Shown here: piece after piece, positions 1 to 6,548 of the stretch | Numbering within the stretch: position 1 is the first letter of the stretch | Layout of the letters: each line of letters opens with the position of its first letter | Assembly: GCA_910588415.1 (NCBI GenBank) | Contig: CAJUPK010000049.1 | Span: 1 to 14,773, forward strand | Source of the DNA: an uncultured Oscillospiraceae bacterium | Lineage (GTDB): Bacteria > Bacillota > Clostridia > Oscillospirales > Acutalibacteraceae | Direction: 5' to 3' | DNA length: 14,773 nt | Notes under the pieces: generated by a model | What the model was told of the DNA's origin: nothing | What the model saw: the letters and a program-made list of their open reading frames with translations, nothing else | Database searches by the model: none | Position numbers and translations under genes: made by a program

Positions 1-858
1 TGGCCGGACCACCCGGGCTTCATACAGTCTTCCCCCCTGCTCCACCACCTGGGCGATCAGCTGGGGCATTTCCTCTTCAGACTGGAGTTCCCGCTGCCAA
101 AATCCCTCCGCATCCCGCACAAACCCACCCGGGCCCGGCTGACCCTCTGCCAGCCGCAGAGCAGCCTTCAGCCGCACTCCTGCCCCTGTCCGCAGGTCCT
201 CTATGCCTCCCCGGGCGATCAGCACCCCCTGGTGCAGCAGGCCAAAGCTTCCGCAGATCCGCTGGGCAAAGCTCATGTGCCGGGTACACAGCAGCAGGGA
301 CACGCCCTCTTCCCCCACGGCATAATCCAGCACCTCCCGCACTCTTTCCGCGGTTTCCCGGTCCATGCCCGCTCCCTGCTCGTCCATCAGCAGCACCCGG
401 GGCCGGTGGACCAGGGCCCGGGCCAGTCCAGCCCGCTTCAGCACTCCCGTGGGCAGCTCCTCCGGCCGTTTCTCCCGCTCCTCCCAGATGTTCAGCCGGC
501 GCAGCAGAAAGGAGATCCGCTCAATGGCCTGGTCCTTGGGCACAGAGTGGGCTCCCGCAAAAAACCGGAGGTTGTCCCACAGGCTCAGGCTCTGGTAAAG
601 GCGGGCCGTGTGCAGCACCGTGCCAGTCATGCCGTGCAGCCGGGCGGACTCGTGGGTGGGCGACAGCCCCAGCACGCTGCACTCTCCGGCGCTGGGGCGG
701 CGCAGCCCTGCCAGCAGCCGCACCAGGGTGGTCTTTCCCGCCTGGTCATAGCCCACGCAGGCCATGGCGCCCCCTTCCGGCACCTGCAGGCTCACCCCCT
801 GCAGGGCCGCTTTTTCTCCGTAATACTTGGTCAGCTCATAGGCCGCAATGGCGTCCAC
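1..858 (-). CDS. ABC transporter ATP-binding protein (partial, C-terminus off the window)
   Basis: Nucleotide-binding subunit of an ABC exporter, probably the ABC-2 type that pairs with a separate permease. The frame is open for 286 codons and runs off the left edge. The GTG start at 858 follows a GGAGG nine bases upstream. In order: Walker A GYDQAGKT at residues 36-43, an aromatic/leucine Q-loop region near 80-95, a signature region at 135-142 reading LPTGVLKR, Walker B VLLMDE at 155-160 with the catalytic Glu, a D-loop GMD and the switch His in CTRH at 194. Two motifs are off-consensus: the signature lacks LSGG, and the Q-loop Gln appears to be His83. The fold and the hydrolysis residues are otherwise kept. 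It lies 83 bases after the HD gene on the same strand, so it may be in the same transcript. Substrate unknown; the permease gene should lie left of the window. Confidence 0.88.
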   Translation of the reverse strand, partial: MDAIAAYELTKYYGEKAALQGVSLQVPEGGAMACVGYDQAGKTTLVRLLAGLRRPSAGECSVLGLSPTHESARLHGMTGTVLHTARLYQSLSLWDNLRFFAGAHSVPKDQAIERISFLLRRLNIWEEREKRPEELPTGVLKRAGLARALVHRPRVLLMDEQGAGMDRETAERVREVLDYAVGEEGVSLLLCTRHMSFAQRICGSFGLLHQGVLIARGGIEDLRTGAGVRLKAALRLAEGQPGPGGFVRDAEGFWQRELQSEEEMPQLIAQVVEQGGRLYEARVVRP

Positions 859-941
859 AGCCGCGCCTCCTTCCCCTATTCCATCGCTGGATTGCCGGTC
901 TGTCCTCTATGTATCCCGCAAGGCAGACCGCAAGTCCCGCC

Positions 942-1529
942 CTATTTCTGCACCGAGGCGGTCCCATGCTCCCGCAGGTAGGTGGCCTCCAGGTCCGCCA
1001 GGTGCAGCTTCACTGCCAGCGGATAGCGGTCATAGGCCAAACTGACAGAAAAGCTGCCGCCCCGGGCCGCCTCGTCAAAGCCCCCCATATGCCAGCGCAC
1101 CGCCATAGCCTCGGCAGGCTTCAAGCGCACAAAGCGCTCAATCAGGTACACCGATTTCTCCCCGTGGCCATAGGGAAAGGCGTCTTCCACAGAGTAGAAG
1201 GGCTTCTTCTCCCACTGGCCGGTCTCGTCGTTTTTCACATTGCGGGTGGAGATCTTATAGAACTGGGCCTTGCACACATCGTGCAGCAGCCCGCACAGGG
1301 CAAAGCTCTCCTCGTTGTCCGTCTCGTCAAAATACTTCTCCCGCAGCACCTTATACACGTTCAGGCTGTGCATCACAAGCCCGTACTCGCAGGCGCAGTG
1401 AAACTTGGTGCTGGCCGGCGCGGTGAAAAAATCCGTGCCGGAAAGCCAGCTCAGCAGCCGGTCGCTGCCCTCCCGGGCCACATGGGCCTGAAATATATCC
1501 ATAAATTCCTCTTTATACTGGTTTCCCAT
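942..1529 (-). CDS. HD-domain metal-dependent phosphohydrolase-like protein
   Basis: A 195-residue soluble protein with the HD-superfamily arrangement of metal ligands: His54 (in GLVMHSLNVYK), the His83-Asp84 doublet in GLLHDVCK, His122 in GHGEKS, His147 in RWHMGG and Asp179 in HLADLEATYL. HD proteins bind one or two divalent metals and hydrolyse phosphoester bonds, often in nucleotides. The substrate cannot be read from the sequence. The ATG at 1529 is preceded by GGGAGAA at a normal distance. It lies 76 bases downstream of the YitT gene and 83 bases upstream of the ABC ATPase on the same strand, consistent with a loose operon but not proving one. Similar stand-alone HD proteins are common both in Clostridia chromosomes and in their phages. 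Nothing here ties it to the phage-derived genes further right. Confidence 0.85.
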   Translation of the reverse strand: MGNQYKEEFMDIFQAHVAREGSDRLLSWLSGTDFFTAPASTKFHCACEYGLVMHSLNVYKVLREKYFDETDNEESFALCGLLHDVCKAQFYKISTRNVKNDETGQWEKKPFYSVEDAFPYGHGEKSVYLIERFVRLKPAEAMAVRWHMGGFDEAARGGSFSVSLAYDRYPLAVKLHLADLEATYLREHGTASVQK

Positions 1530-1605
1530 ATAAAAATTCTCCCGTCATTCTCCTGTTCCGGCGTTCCTGCCTTTCCAGGCTCTTTGGTTCCATATGCGGA
1601 TGCGT

Positions 1606-2517
1606 CTACACCGTGCGGAAGCCCTTGCCGATGATCTCGCTGGTATTGGTGATGAACATAAAGCACTGGGGATCTATCTGCTTGCAGCGCTGGCGCAGCC
1701 GCACCGCCTCGCCCCGGCGGCAGGCAATCAGCACCACCTTGCGGTCCAGGTGGGAGTAAGCCCCCATGGCGTCCACTACCGTAGAGCTGCGGTTCAGCTC
1801 TTGGATGATATACTCACAGATCTCCTCCGGCTTGCTGGTCACAATGGAGAAGAACTTGCACAGATTGATGTTCTCTATCACAGAATCCACCACAAAGGCC
1901 TTCAAAAACAGGCCCAGCAGAGAGAAGAGGCCTGTCTTCATGCCAAAAATCCAGCAGGAGGACAGGGCGATCAGGCCATCGCTGGCAAACAGCGCCTTGC
2001 CTATGTCCGAAATACCCGTGTACTTCTTTAAGATCATGGCGATGATATCCGTGCCCCCGCTGGAGGCATTGCTGTTGAACAGCAGAGCCGAGCCCACCGC
2101 TGGCAGCAGGATGGCAAAGCACAGCTCCAGCAAGGGCTGGTCTGTAAAGGGCGCCTCCATGGGGCAGAACTTCTCCAACAGCCAGGTCTCCGCCGAGAAC
2201 ATCAGGCTGCAGTAGGCGGTCCAAAACCCAAAATCCCTGCTGAGAAAAATAAACCCCACTGCCAGCAGCACCATGTTGATCACCCACATCATGGTGGCTG
2301 GCGAAAGCCACTCCGCTGGCACCAGCCGCCCCAATATAATGGCCAGACCGCTGACTCCCCCTGTGGTAAAATTGTTGGGGAATTTAAAGAAGTACACCCC
2401 TAGGGACGACAGCAGCACCCCCGTGTTAATGATCAAAAACTTCTGGATACTCTCCCGGCTGAACCCCCGCCGGAGCATCTGCTCCAGCCGGGGCCGCTTC
2501 TGACTTTCCTCATCCAT
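1606..2517 (-). CDS. YitT family membrane protein (DUF161/YitT plus DUF2179)
   Basis: Integral membrane protein of 303 residues. After a charged N-terminus it shows about five hydrophobic segments with the family hallmarks FTTGGVSGLA and SSGGTDIIAMIL. A cytoplasmic C-terminal DUF2179 domain follows, running from FFSIVTSKPEEICEYI to the end (ITNTSEIIGKGF). The transport or signalling role of YitT proteins is not established; DUF2179 is a small ferredoxin-like domain suspected of ligand binding. I chose the ATG at 2517 because GGAGG sits nine bases upstream. An in-frame TTG at 2562 would add 15 residues but has no good binding site. A sigma-A-like promoter lies at 2567-2595. This is an ordinary host gene marking the left flank of the phage-derived cluster. 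Confidence 0.93.
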   Translation of the reverse strand: MDEESQKRPRLEQMLRRGFSRESIQKFLIINTGVLLSSLGVYFFKFPNNFTTGGVSGLAIILGRLVPAEWLSPATMMWVINMVLLAVGFIFLSRDFGFWTAYCSLMFSAETWLLEKFCPMEAPFTDQPLLELCFAILLPAVGSALLFNSNASSGGTDIIAMILKKYTGISDIGKALFASDGLIALSSCWIFGMKTGLFSLLGLFLKAFVVDSVIENINLCKFFSIVTSKPEEICEYIIQELNRSSTVVDAMGAYSHLDRKVVLIACRRGEAVRLRQRCKQIDPQCFMFITNTSEIIGKGFRTV

Positions 2518-2566
2518 TCTCTCTGGCCTCCATACATAAAAAATATTTGTGTGTAAATCCAAGAGA

Positions 2567-2595
2567 ATTTTACCACCCTTTGCACCATTTTACAA
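2567..2595 (-). promoter_or_regulatory. Predicted sigma-A promoter for the YitT gene
   Basis: On the minus strand TTGTAA (2590-2595) is separated by exactly 17 bases from TAAAAT (2567-2572). Transcription would start near 2560, leaving a leader of about 43 bases that contains the GGAGG site before the ATG at 2517. A second pair, TTGGAT and TATGTA (2533-2562), was considered less likely because it would start transcription inside or past the ribosome binding site. Confidence 0.55.
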
Positions 2596-2712
2596 GCTGT
2601 TTCTGCAAAAAAGCCCGGCTTGTTTCCCTCCTCTTCCCCTAGGGTATGTTCTCATAGGCTGCGTATGTGGATTTTGGAACAGATTTTTGCCAGTTGCAGG
2701 ACGAAAATTCCC

Positions 2713-2730
2713 AGAGCTGCCTGCAGCTCT
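2713..2730. terminator. Perfect 8-bp hairpin after the phage operon, possible weak terminator
   Basis: AGAGCTGC-CT-GCAGCTCT is a perfect inverted repeat 48 bases downstream of the last phage-derived gene. On the minus strand it is followed by GGGAATTTT, a short T-run displaced by five bases. It could therefore be a weak terminator for the operon, but the weak T-tract leaves this uncertain. The rest of 2563-2777 shows no convincing gene. Confidence 0.35.
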
Positions 2731-2777
2731 TTACGCCCCTCCCGTACTTCAGGAATTTCCACCCCAGGCCTGCCCCT

Positions 2778-3254
2778 TTACTGCCTCTCTGTCCCCCGCA
2801 GCCGCAGCTCCCAGGGCAGGTGGGCTGGAAGCAGTCTGTCCAGAAGCCGCCTGGCCTCCTGGTCGGTGATCTCCACCTGCTTTTCCGCCTCCACCACCAG
2901 TCCGCCGTTTTCCTCCCGCACCGTGCCGGTCAGCCCTGCCGCGGCAATCAGTCCCTCCAGGGCAGACAGGGTGGCTGCCTCCCTGCTGCCTGCCAGCGCC
3001 GCTGTTACCATTCCCTGCCGTGCCGGAAGCTCTCCTGGCAGAGTCTGGGTGTAAAACAGCCTTTCCCATTCTGTCAGCCGCTCTGGCGGGGCTGTCTGCG
3101 CAAACAGTTCCTGTTCCAGCCGGGCCATGTCCTTCTCCAGCTCTCCCATTCCTGCCTGATAGGCCGACAGCTCCCAGTCCACCGGGCTGTTTCCGGTCAG
3201 CTTGTAGATTCCGGTGGCCTCCAGCACCCGGGCCATATTCTCCCCCGCGGTCAT
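2778..3254 (-). CDS. Phage tail/baseplate protein, YmfQ/XkdU (DUF2313)-like
   Basis: 158 residues. The N-terminal half fits the YmfQ family pattern: ATGIYKLTGNSPVDWELSAY, then a coiled helical stretch ELEKDMARLEQELFAQTA and LTEWERLF. It is followed by a small alpha/beta domain ending in LLPAHLPWELRL. In contractile phages this protein (P2 gpI, T4 gp7-like) joins the J/gp47 wedge protein and carries the tail fibres. The start ATG overlaps the stop of the gp47-like gene by four bases (ATGA), implying translational coupling. It is somewhat shorter than typical family members, which are near 190-200 residues. It is the last gene of the cluster: where a fibre gene normally follows, only a 215-base spacer and then a host membrane protein are found. 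Confidence 0.8.
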   Translation of the reverse strand: MTAGENMARVLEATGIYKLTGNSPVDWELSAYQAGMGELEKDMARLEQELFAQTAPPERLTEWERLFYTQTLPGELPARQGMVTAALAGSREAATLSALEGLIAAAGLTGTVREENGGLVVEAEKQVEITDQEARRLLDRLLPAHLPWELRLRGTERQ

Positions 3255-4315
3255 GTGCCTTCTCCTATCACCGCGCCGCCCAGCACGGGCTTCACCCCTG
3301 CCGCGGCTGGCAGCTCTGCCATGGAGCTGTTAAAGGTCAGCTTCTTGATAGCCGGGTCAGCCTCCAGAATCACCTGGCTCAGCTGGGACAGGTACACCGG
3401 GTCCCCGGTCTTTCTTCCGGCAAACCAGTCCCCCAGCGCCTGGGTCACCCGGGTCTTGGCCTGGCTGAACACCGCCCCGTCCTTCAGGGTGATATGGGCC
3501 ATTACAGCCACTTTTTTCTCCTTGGCCGCCTTCACGCTTACCGCCACGCCCGCTTCCCGCAGGCTGTTCAGCCGTTCTTCCAGGGCGGCCAGGGTTTCGC
3601 TGGCAGGAGCCGCCCCCTCTCCCCACACATACAGGGAGACCGTCCCCGCGCCCTCTTCCCTGGGCACGCACTGGGCCTCGGTAATGCCCTTCTGCTCCAT
3701 CGCCCGCTCCTCGTACCAGCCGGCATTGCCCACCTGCACCATGCGGCTGTAGGCGTCCAGCACCCTGGGGCTATAGTCCTCATCGCTCTCTGGGTCCCTG
3801 CCCCCTGTAAAGGCCTCGGGATTCACAACATGCTCAATGCCGCTCACCTCGCTGATCAGCGTGTTGATATAGCTGGCCGCGGCGTTTCCGCCGCTGCCCC
3901 CCAGCACCGCCTGGGCGGGGGCCTGTACCGTCACCTGCCCGGCCAGCAAGACTGCGTCCTCTGTAGTCTCATACTCCACCGCCTTTTCACCATAGGAGGC
4001 GCACACTGTCCCCTGGGGAATGACCAGGTCAAAGCTGATGGGCACATAGCGGGAAAAGGTCAATAGGCCCCGGGCCTTTTTGCTTCCCTGCCTGACCACA
4101 CCCCGCTGGGCCCCGTGCAGGTCCAGCCGTTCCCCTGTGGCTGTCTGGGGAAAAGCCTCCCGCCGCAGCCAGTCCAGCCCTGCCTGCATCCGGTACAGCT
4201 CTCCGGCAAGCACCTGCAGCCGCAGTCCCAGGTCCGACACCTCCTCCGGCATACAGCCGCTTTTCTCCTGATAGGCTGCCCGCATCCGGGCGTAAATCTG
4301 CTCATAGCTCTCCAA
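3251..4315 (-). CDS. Baseplate J/gp47 (XkdT) family protein
   Basis: 354 residues, full length for the Baseplate_J/gp47 family, the wedge protein of contractile-tail baseplates (P2 gpJ, T4 gp6). Recognisable blocks are the N-terminal SDLGLRLQVLAGELYRMQ, TATGERLDLHGAQRGVVRQ, the conserved GGSGGNAAASYIN and the central TGGRDPESDEDYSPRVLDAYSRM, which is the most diagnostic stretch. These are followed by alternating alpha/beta repeats toward the C-terminus. The start codon is TTG at 4315, inside the end of the gp25-like gene (14-base overlap), with a GAGAGGGGG site upstream. An ATG four bases from the upstream stop is in another frame and does not open this gene. Together with the gp25-like and YmfQ-like proteins it would form the baseplate wedge. 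No truncation or frameshift is visible. Confidence 0.93.
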   Translation of the reverse strand: MESYEQIYARMRAAYQEKSGCMPEEVSDLGLRLQVLAGELYRMQAGLDWLRREAFPQTATGERLDLHGAQRGVVRQGSKKARGLLTFSRYVPISFDLVIPQGTVCASYGEKAVEYETTEDAVLLAGQVTVQAPAQAVLGGSGGNAAASYINTLISEVSGIEHVVNPEAFTGGRDPESDEDYSPRVLDAYSRMVQVGNAGWYEERAMEQKGITEAQCVPREEGAGTVSLYVWGEGAAPASETLAALEERLNSLREAGVAVSVKAAKEKKVAVMAHITLKDGAVFSQAKTRVTQALGDWFAGRKTGDPVYLSQLSQVILEADPAIKKLTFNSSMAELPAAAGVKPVLGGAVIGEGT

Positions 4316-4646
4316 TCTTCACAACCCCCTCTCCCAGGGGAGTTTCCAGGTCGAACTCCACTCCCCTGTCTGTCAGCCTGGCCTGTGTGGCCCGCAGGCC
4401 AGGCATCTCCAGAAGCGCCTCGTTGGCCAGGGCTAGGGCCCGTTCCCCGGGCTGGTTTTCCTGCCGCCCGCCCTGCTGCTGCCACTGCCAAAGCCCGCTG
4501 CCCAGCTTCCGGTTGTAGGGAAAAGTCCCCCGCCGCAGCCGCAGGCTGAGTTCTGCCAGCTGCAGCTGCTCCTCCAGCCCCTCCACGGTGTCTGGCAGGC
4601 CGTTGGCGTTGAGAACATAATTCCCATTTTGCACCTTTGTGTCCAT
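4302..4646 (-). CDS. gp25/W-like baseplate wedge protein
   Basis: 114 residues, small and compact. It shows the arrangement of the gp25/W/DUF2634 group: an N-terminal DTKVQNGNYVLNANGLPDTV, a helical EEQLQLAELSLRLRRG, the motif FPYNRKLGSG, then a helix LALANEALLEM and a closing beta strand GVEFDLET. Proteins of this group sit between the hub and the J wedge and connect the inner baseplate to the sheath in contractile systems. The ATG directly follows the stop of the preceding gene (TAGATG), with AAGGAGAGG five bases upstream. Assignment rests on these motifs plus synteny (spike upstream, gp47 downstream). The Mu GP46 family is an alternative name for a similar position. It is odd that a sheath-contacting protein is kept where no sheath gene is present. 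Confidence 0.75.
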   Translation of the reverse strand: MDTKVQNGNYVLNANGLPDTVEGLEEQLQLAELSLRLRRGTFPYNRKLGSGLWQWQQQGGRQENQPGERALALANEALLEMPGLRATQARLTDRGVEFDLETPLGEGVVKIGEL

Positions 4647-4976
4647 CTATGCCTCTCCTTTCGGCTCAAACACCTGTCCGTTAATGACCACCCGGCCGCT
4701 GTTCAGCAGCAGAATCTCCGCCCCGCCAGCCGAGTACAGGCGCACTTCCCCTTCCTGCAGCTCTGTCTCCTGACCGCTGGCCAAGCCTGCGCAGTAGCCG
4801 CCCAGCATTACCGCCTGGCGGCCCTCTTCCGCCCGGCTGGACAGGCCATAGGGCAGAATCTGCTGGGGCCTGTCATACCGGCTGTCCGCCTGTATGGCAA
4901 AATCCCCGCCAGCCTCCACCCGGCCGCTGGTCAGTTTCAGGCCTGCCTCCCGGTTCAGCCTTTCCGTCAGCCACAT
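4647..4976 (-). CDS. gp45-like baseplate spike protein, short form
   Basis: 109 residues. The middle looks like the OB-fold of Mu gp45-type spike proteins (DRPQQILPYGLSSRAEEGRQAVML, then GEVRLYSAGGAEILLL), ending in NSGRVVINGQVF, the usual entry to a beta-helix needle. The protein stops eleven residues after that strand pair begins and shows no HxH iron-binding tip, so the trimeric needle would be very short or absent; gp45 homologues are usually near 200 residues. The ATG at 4976 follows GGGGAGAAGG. The start lies 104 bases inside the 3' end of the hub gene, in a different frame. A longer in-frame start at 5063 has no good binding site and adds a tail of shadow sequence. The call rests on family pattern and position between hub and gp25. 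Confidence 0.65.
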   Translation of the reverse strand: MWLTERLNREAGLKLTSGRVEAGGDFAIQADSRYDRPQQILPYGLSSRAEEGRQAVMLGGYCAGLASGQETELQEGEVRLYSAGGAEILLLNSGRVVINGQVFEPKGEA

Positions 4977-5865
4977 CCTTCTCCCCTCTTTCCAGTACAA
5001 ATTTTGTGCGCTGGCCCCTGCTGTCCCGGATATAGACCGCCTGGCGCACCGGGCATCCCGCAAACCGTCCCACCCGGGGAATCTCCACCTCTGCCACGCC
5101 TCCCCGTACCGGCCACCAGGCTCCCGCGCAGACCACGGTCAGCAAAAATCCAACCTGTCGGGCCTCCTCCAGCACGGCCCGGGGGCTTCTGCCGCTCTCC
5201 GCGCTGATATACCTCTGCCTTGCCACAGGGGCCTCCGGGTCCCGGTAGGGGGTGTCATATCCTCCCCGGTAGCCCTGCTTCCACACAGCGCTCAACCGCC
5301 TGCAGGGCATCCGGCTCAGCTGGGCGGAGATCACCCGGTCCAGCCGCAGCCGCCAGGGCTTGATCCCCTCGCAGCGGACCACTCCTTCCAGGTCCACATA
5401 GGGCTGGGTGCCAAAAGCCTCCCGGCAGAACCCTGCCAGCACCTGCCAGCAGGAGCTGCCCTTCTCCACCGGAAGCTCGCCCCGCACCCCTTCCTGAGGC
5501 CCCATGATCTTCCGGAAGCCCAACGGCTCCAGCAGTCTTCTCCCCAGGCTCTCCAAGGAGGGGTTCCGCAGAGGCAGGGGCTCCGCCTCGTTATCCAGCA
5601 GCAGGGCCTCCCTGCTTCGGCATACCAGCTCTATCAGCAGCCCATCTGCCGCCAGCCTGGCGTTTTGTTCGTCCACCACGCCCCAAAACAGGGTATCTCC
5701 CCCCTCCAAAACCAGAACCTCCCGGAGTTCCTCCCACAGTTTGTCCGCGGGAAAGACTGCCCTCAGCTGGTCAGCGGGGGCCTCCCGGTCATAGGCCAGC
5801 ACCAATTCCCGGGGCTCGCTCAGCAACACCCGGCCGCCCCCCTGTACAACGCCCCAGCAGGTCAT
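4873..5865 (-). CDS. XkdQ/gp27-like baseplate hub protein
   Basis: 330 residues, close to XkdQ/YqbQ length (about 325). These proteins form the T4 gp27-like ring that joins tube and spike. Visible blocks are AAFPADKL-type repeats near the N-terminus (DQLRAVFPADKLWEELREVLVL), the diagnostic FWGVVDEQ, CRSREALLLDNEAEPLPLRNPS, GSSCWQVLAGFCREAFGTQPYVD and, near the C-terminus, VRQAVYIRDSRGQRTKFVLERG. The ATG at 5865 overlaps the stop of the LysM gene (ATGA). An in-frame extension to 6309 is only the antisense-quality shadow of the LysM gene. The last 34 or so residues after VLERGE overlap the next gene in another frame, are Gly/Pro-rich and look like read-through beyond the conserved fold. The original stop may have been lost, giving the 104-base overlap. 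Confidence 0.85.
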   Translation of the reverse strand: MTCWGVVQGGGRVLLSEPRELVLAYDREAPADQLRAVFPADKLWEELREVLVLEGGDTLFWGVVDEQNARLAADGLLIELVCRSREALLLDNEAEPLPLRNPSLESLGRRLLEPLGFRKIMGPQEGVRGELPVEKGSSCWQVLAGFCREAFGTQPYVDLEGVVRCEGIKPWRLRLDRVISAQLSRMPCRRLSAVWKQGYRGGYDTPYRDPEAPVARQRYISAESGRSPRAVLEEARQVGFLLTVVCAGAWWPVRGGVAEVEIPRVGRFAGCPVRQAVYIRDSRGQRTKFVLERGEKDVADGKAEPGGRPETDQRPGGGWRGFCHTGGQPV

Positions 5866-6383
5866 GGGGCAAACACCTCCTCTCCTGGCTCTAAGGCCGC
5901 TATGTCCCGTATGTGCAGGTTGGCCTGGCGCAGCGCCTCCATGTCCCAGCCATACCGCCAGGCATAGTCCCACAGGCTCTCCCCGGCAGCCGCTTTGTGC
6001 CGTCCCTGTCCTCGCCAGGCCTCTCCGGCCCAGTGCTCGGTAAAGGAAAAGCCGTATCTCACCAGCCCATCCCCTGCCTCTCCCAGCAGCTTCAAAGAGT
6101 CCATCACCGCCAAAAAGGGTTCCAGGCCAGGCAGCTGCAGGCTTCCCGGCCCTCCCTGCTGAAAGGCCCGCTCCAGCCGTTGCCACTGGTCCATGCAGTC
6201 CACTCCCGTAAAATAGCCCTCCCCTGTTACCCGCCGCTTTTTTGGCCCCAGATCCTCTGTCCAAGACCCGGCAAAGGGCAGGGCTGTCTCCTTCAGGCTC
6301 CGCCCGCACTCCACCCGCAGGGAGGTGGGGTTCACCCTCCAGGTAAAATCCCTAAACCGCAAAGTCATCCGCTTTCCGCTCAT
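5862..6383 (-). CDS. LysM-containing baseplate/tail protein (XkdP-like, DNA_circ_N-like N-terminus)
   Basis: 173 residues in two parts. Residues 1-120 resemble the DNA-circulation N-terminal domain found in Mu-like baseplate proteins: FTWRVNPTSLRVECGRSL, then WTEDLGPKKRRVTGEGYFTGVD and GPGSLQLPGLEP, with FSFTEH at the end. Residues 131-172 form a LysM module (AGESLWDYAWRYGWDMEALRQAN to LEPGEEVF). In contractile phages LysM proteins (XkdP; T4 gp53) sit at the baseplate between tape measure and hub, where LysM may serve assembly and not peptidoglycan binding. There is no signal peptide. The ATG at 6383 has a near-perfect AAAGGAGG six bases upstream, and the stop overlaps the hub gene start (ATGA). 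Its immediate upstream neighbour here is a 49-codon ORF, where phages carry the tape-measure gene. Confidence 0.85.
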   Translation of the reverse strand: MSGKRMTLRFRDFTWRVNPTSLRVECGRSLKETALPFAGSWTEDLGPKKRRVTGEGYFTGVDCMDQWQRLERAFQQGGPGSLQLPGLEPFLAVMDSLKLLGEAGDGLVRYGFSFTEHWAGEAWRGQGRHKAAAGESLWDYAWRYGWDMEALRQANLHIRDIAALEPGEEVFAP

Positions 6384-6396
6384 GGCCGTCCTCCTT

Positions 6397-6546
6397 TCAC
6401 AGGGGAGCCGGATATCTCCGGCTGTCCCGTTCCAGCTCCCGGCTCAGCGCCTCCGCCCATTCCAAACTCTCTATGCTCTCCATACTCTCCCAGCTCCCAC
6501 TGTTCTCCATGCTCTCCCTCGCTCCCTTATATCCGCCGCTGTCCAT
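6397..6546 (-). CDS. Small acidic helical protein in the tape-measure position (49 aa)
   Basis: A 49-codon frame (51 if the ATG at 6552 is used) fills most of the space between the terminator/tube-like gene and the LysM gene. GGAGG lies seven bases before the ATG at 6546. The ATG at 6552 overlaps the upstream stop as ATGA but is too close to the site. The product is acidic, probably helical, and built around degenerate repeats (ESMEN, ESMES, ESIES, ESLEW), followed by EALSRELERDSRR. I recognise no family. The position is where XkdN-type chaperones and the tape-measure protein lie in PBSX-like modules. A vestigial tape measure, a chaperone remnant or a new adaptor are all possible. Coding is supported by the binding site, exact fit to the gap, and the AAAGGAGG of the next gene starting two bases after its stop. 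Confidence 0.6.
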   Translation of the reverse strand: MDSGGYKGARESMENSGSWESMESIESLEWAEALSRELERDSRRYPAPL

Positions 6547-6548
6547 AT

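Noticed and set aside
897..929. Inverted repeat GGTCTGTC/GGCAGACC between the HD and ABC genes
   Set aside because: It has one wobble pair and a 17-base loop with no T-run. It is too weak to call a terminator or operator.
2607..2625. Possible short terminator around AAGCCCGGCTT with an adjacent A/T run
   Set aside because: The stem is only four or five pairs, and it overlaps the region just upstream of the YitT promoter.
3020..4066. Plus-strand frame of 348 codons opposite the gp47-like gene, and similar long plus-strand frames over the baseplate genes
   Set aside because: High GC content leaves few stops in antisense frames. The minus-strand proteins carry clear family motifs and the plus-strand ones do not.
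4955..5000. Programmed frameshift fusing hub and spike proteins
   Set aside because: No clear slippery heptamer was seen, and the spike gene has its own binding site and ATG at 4976.
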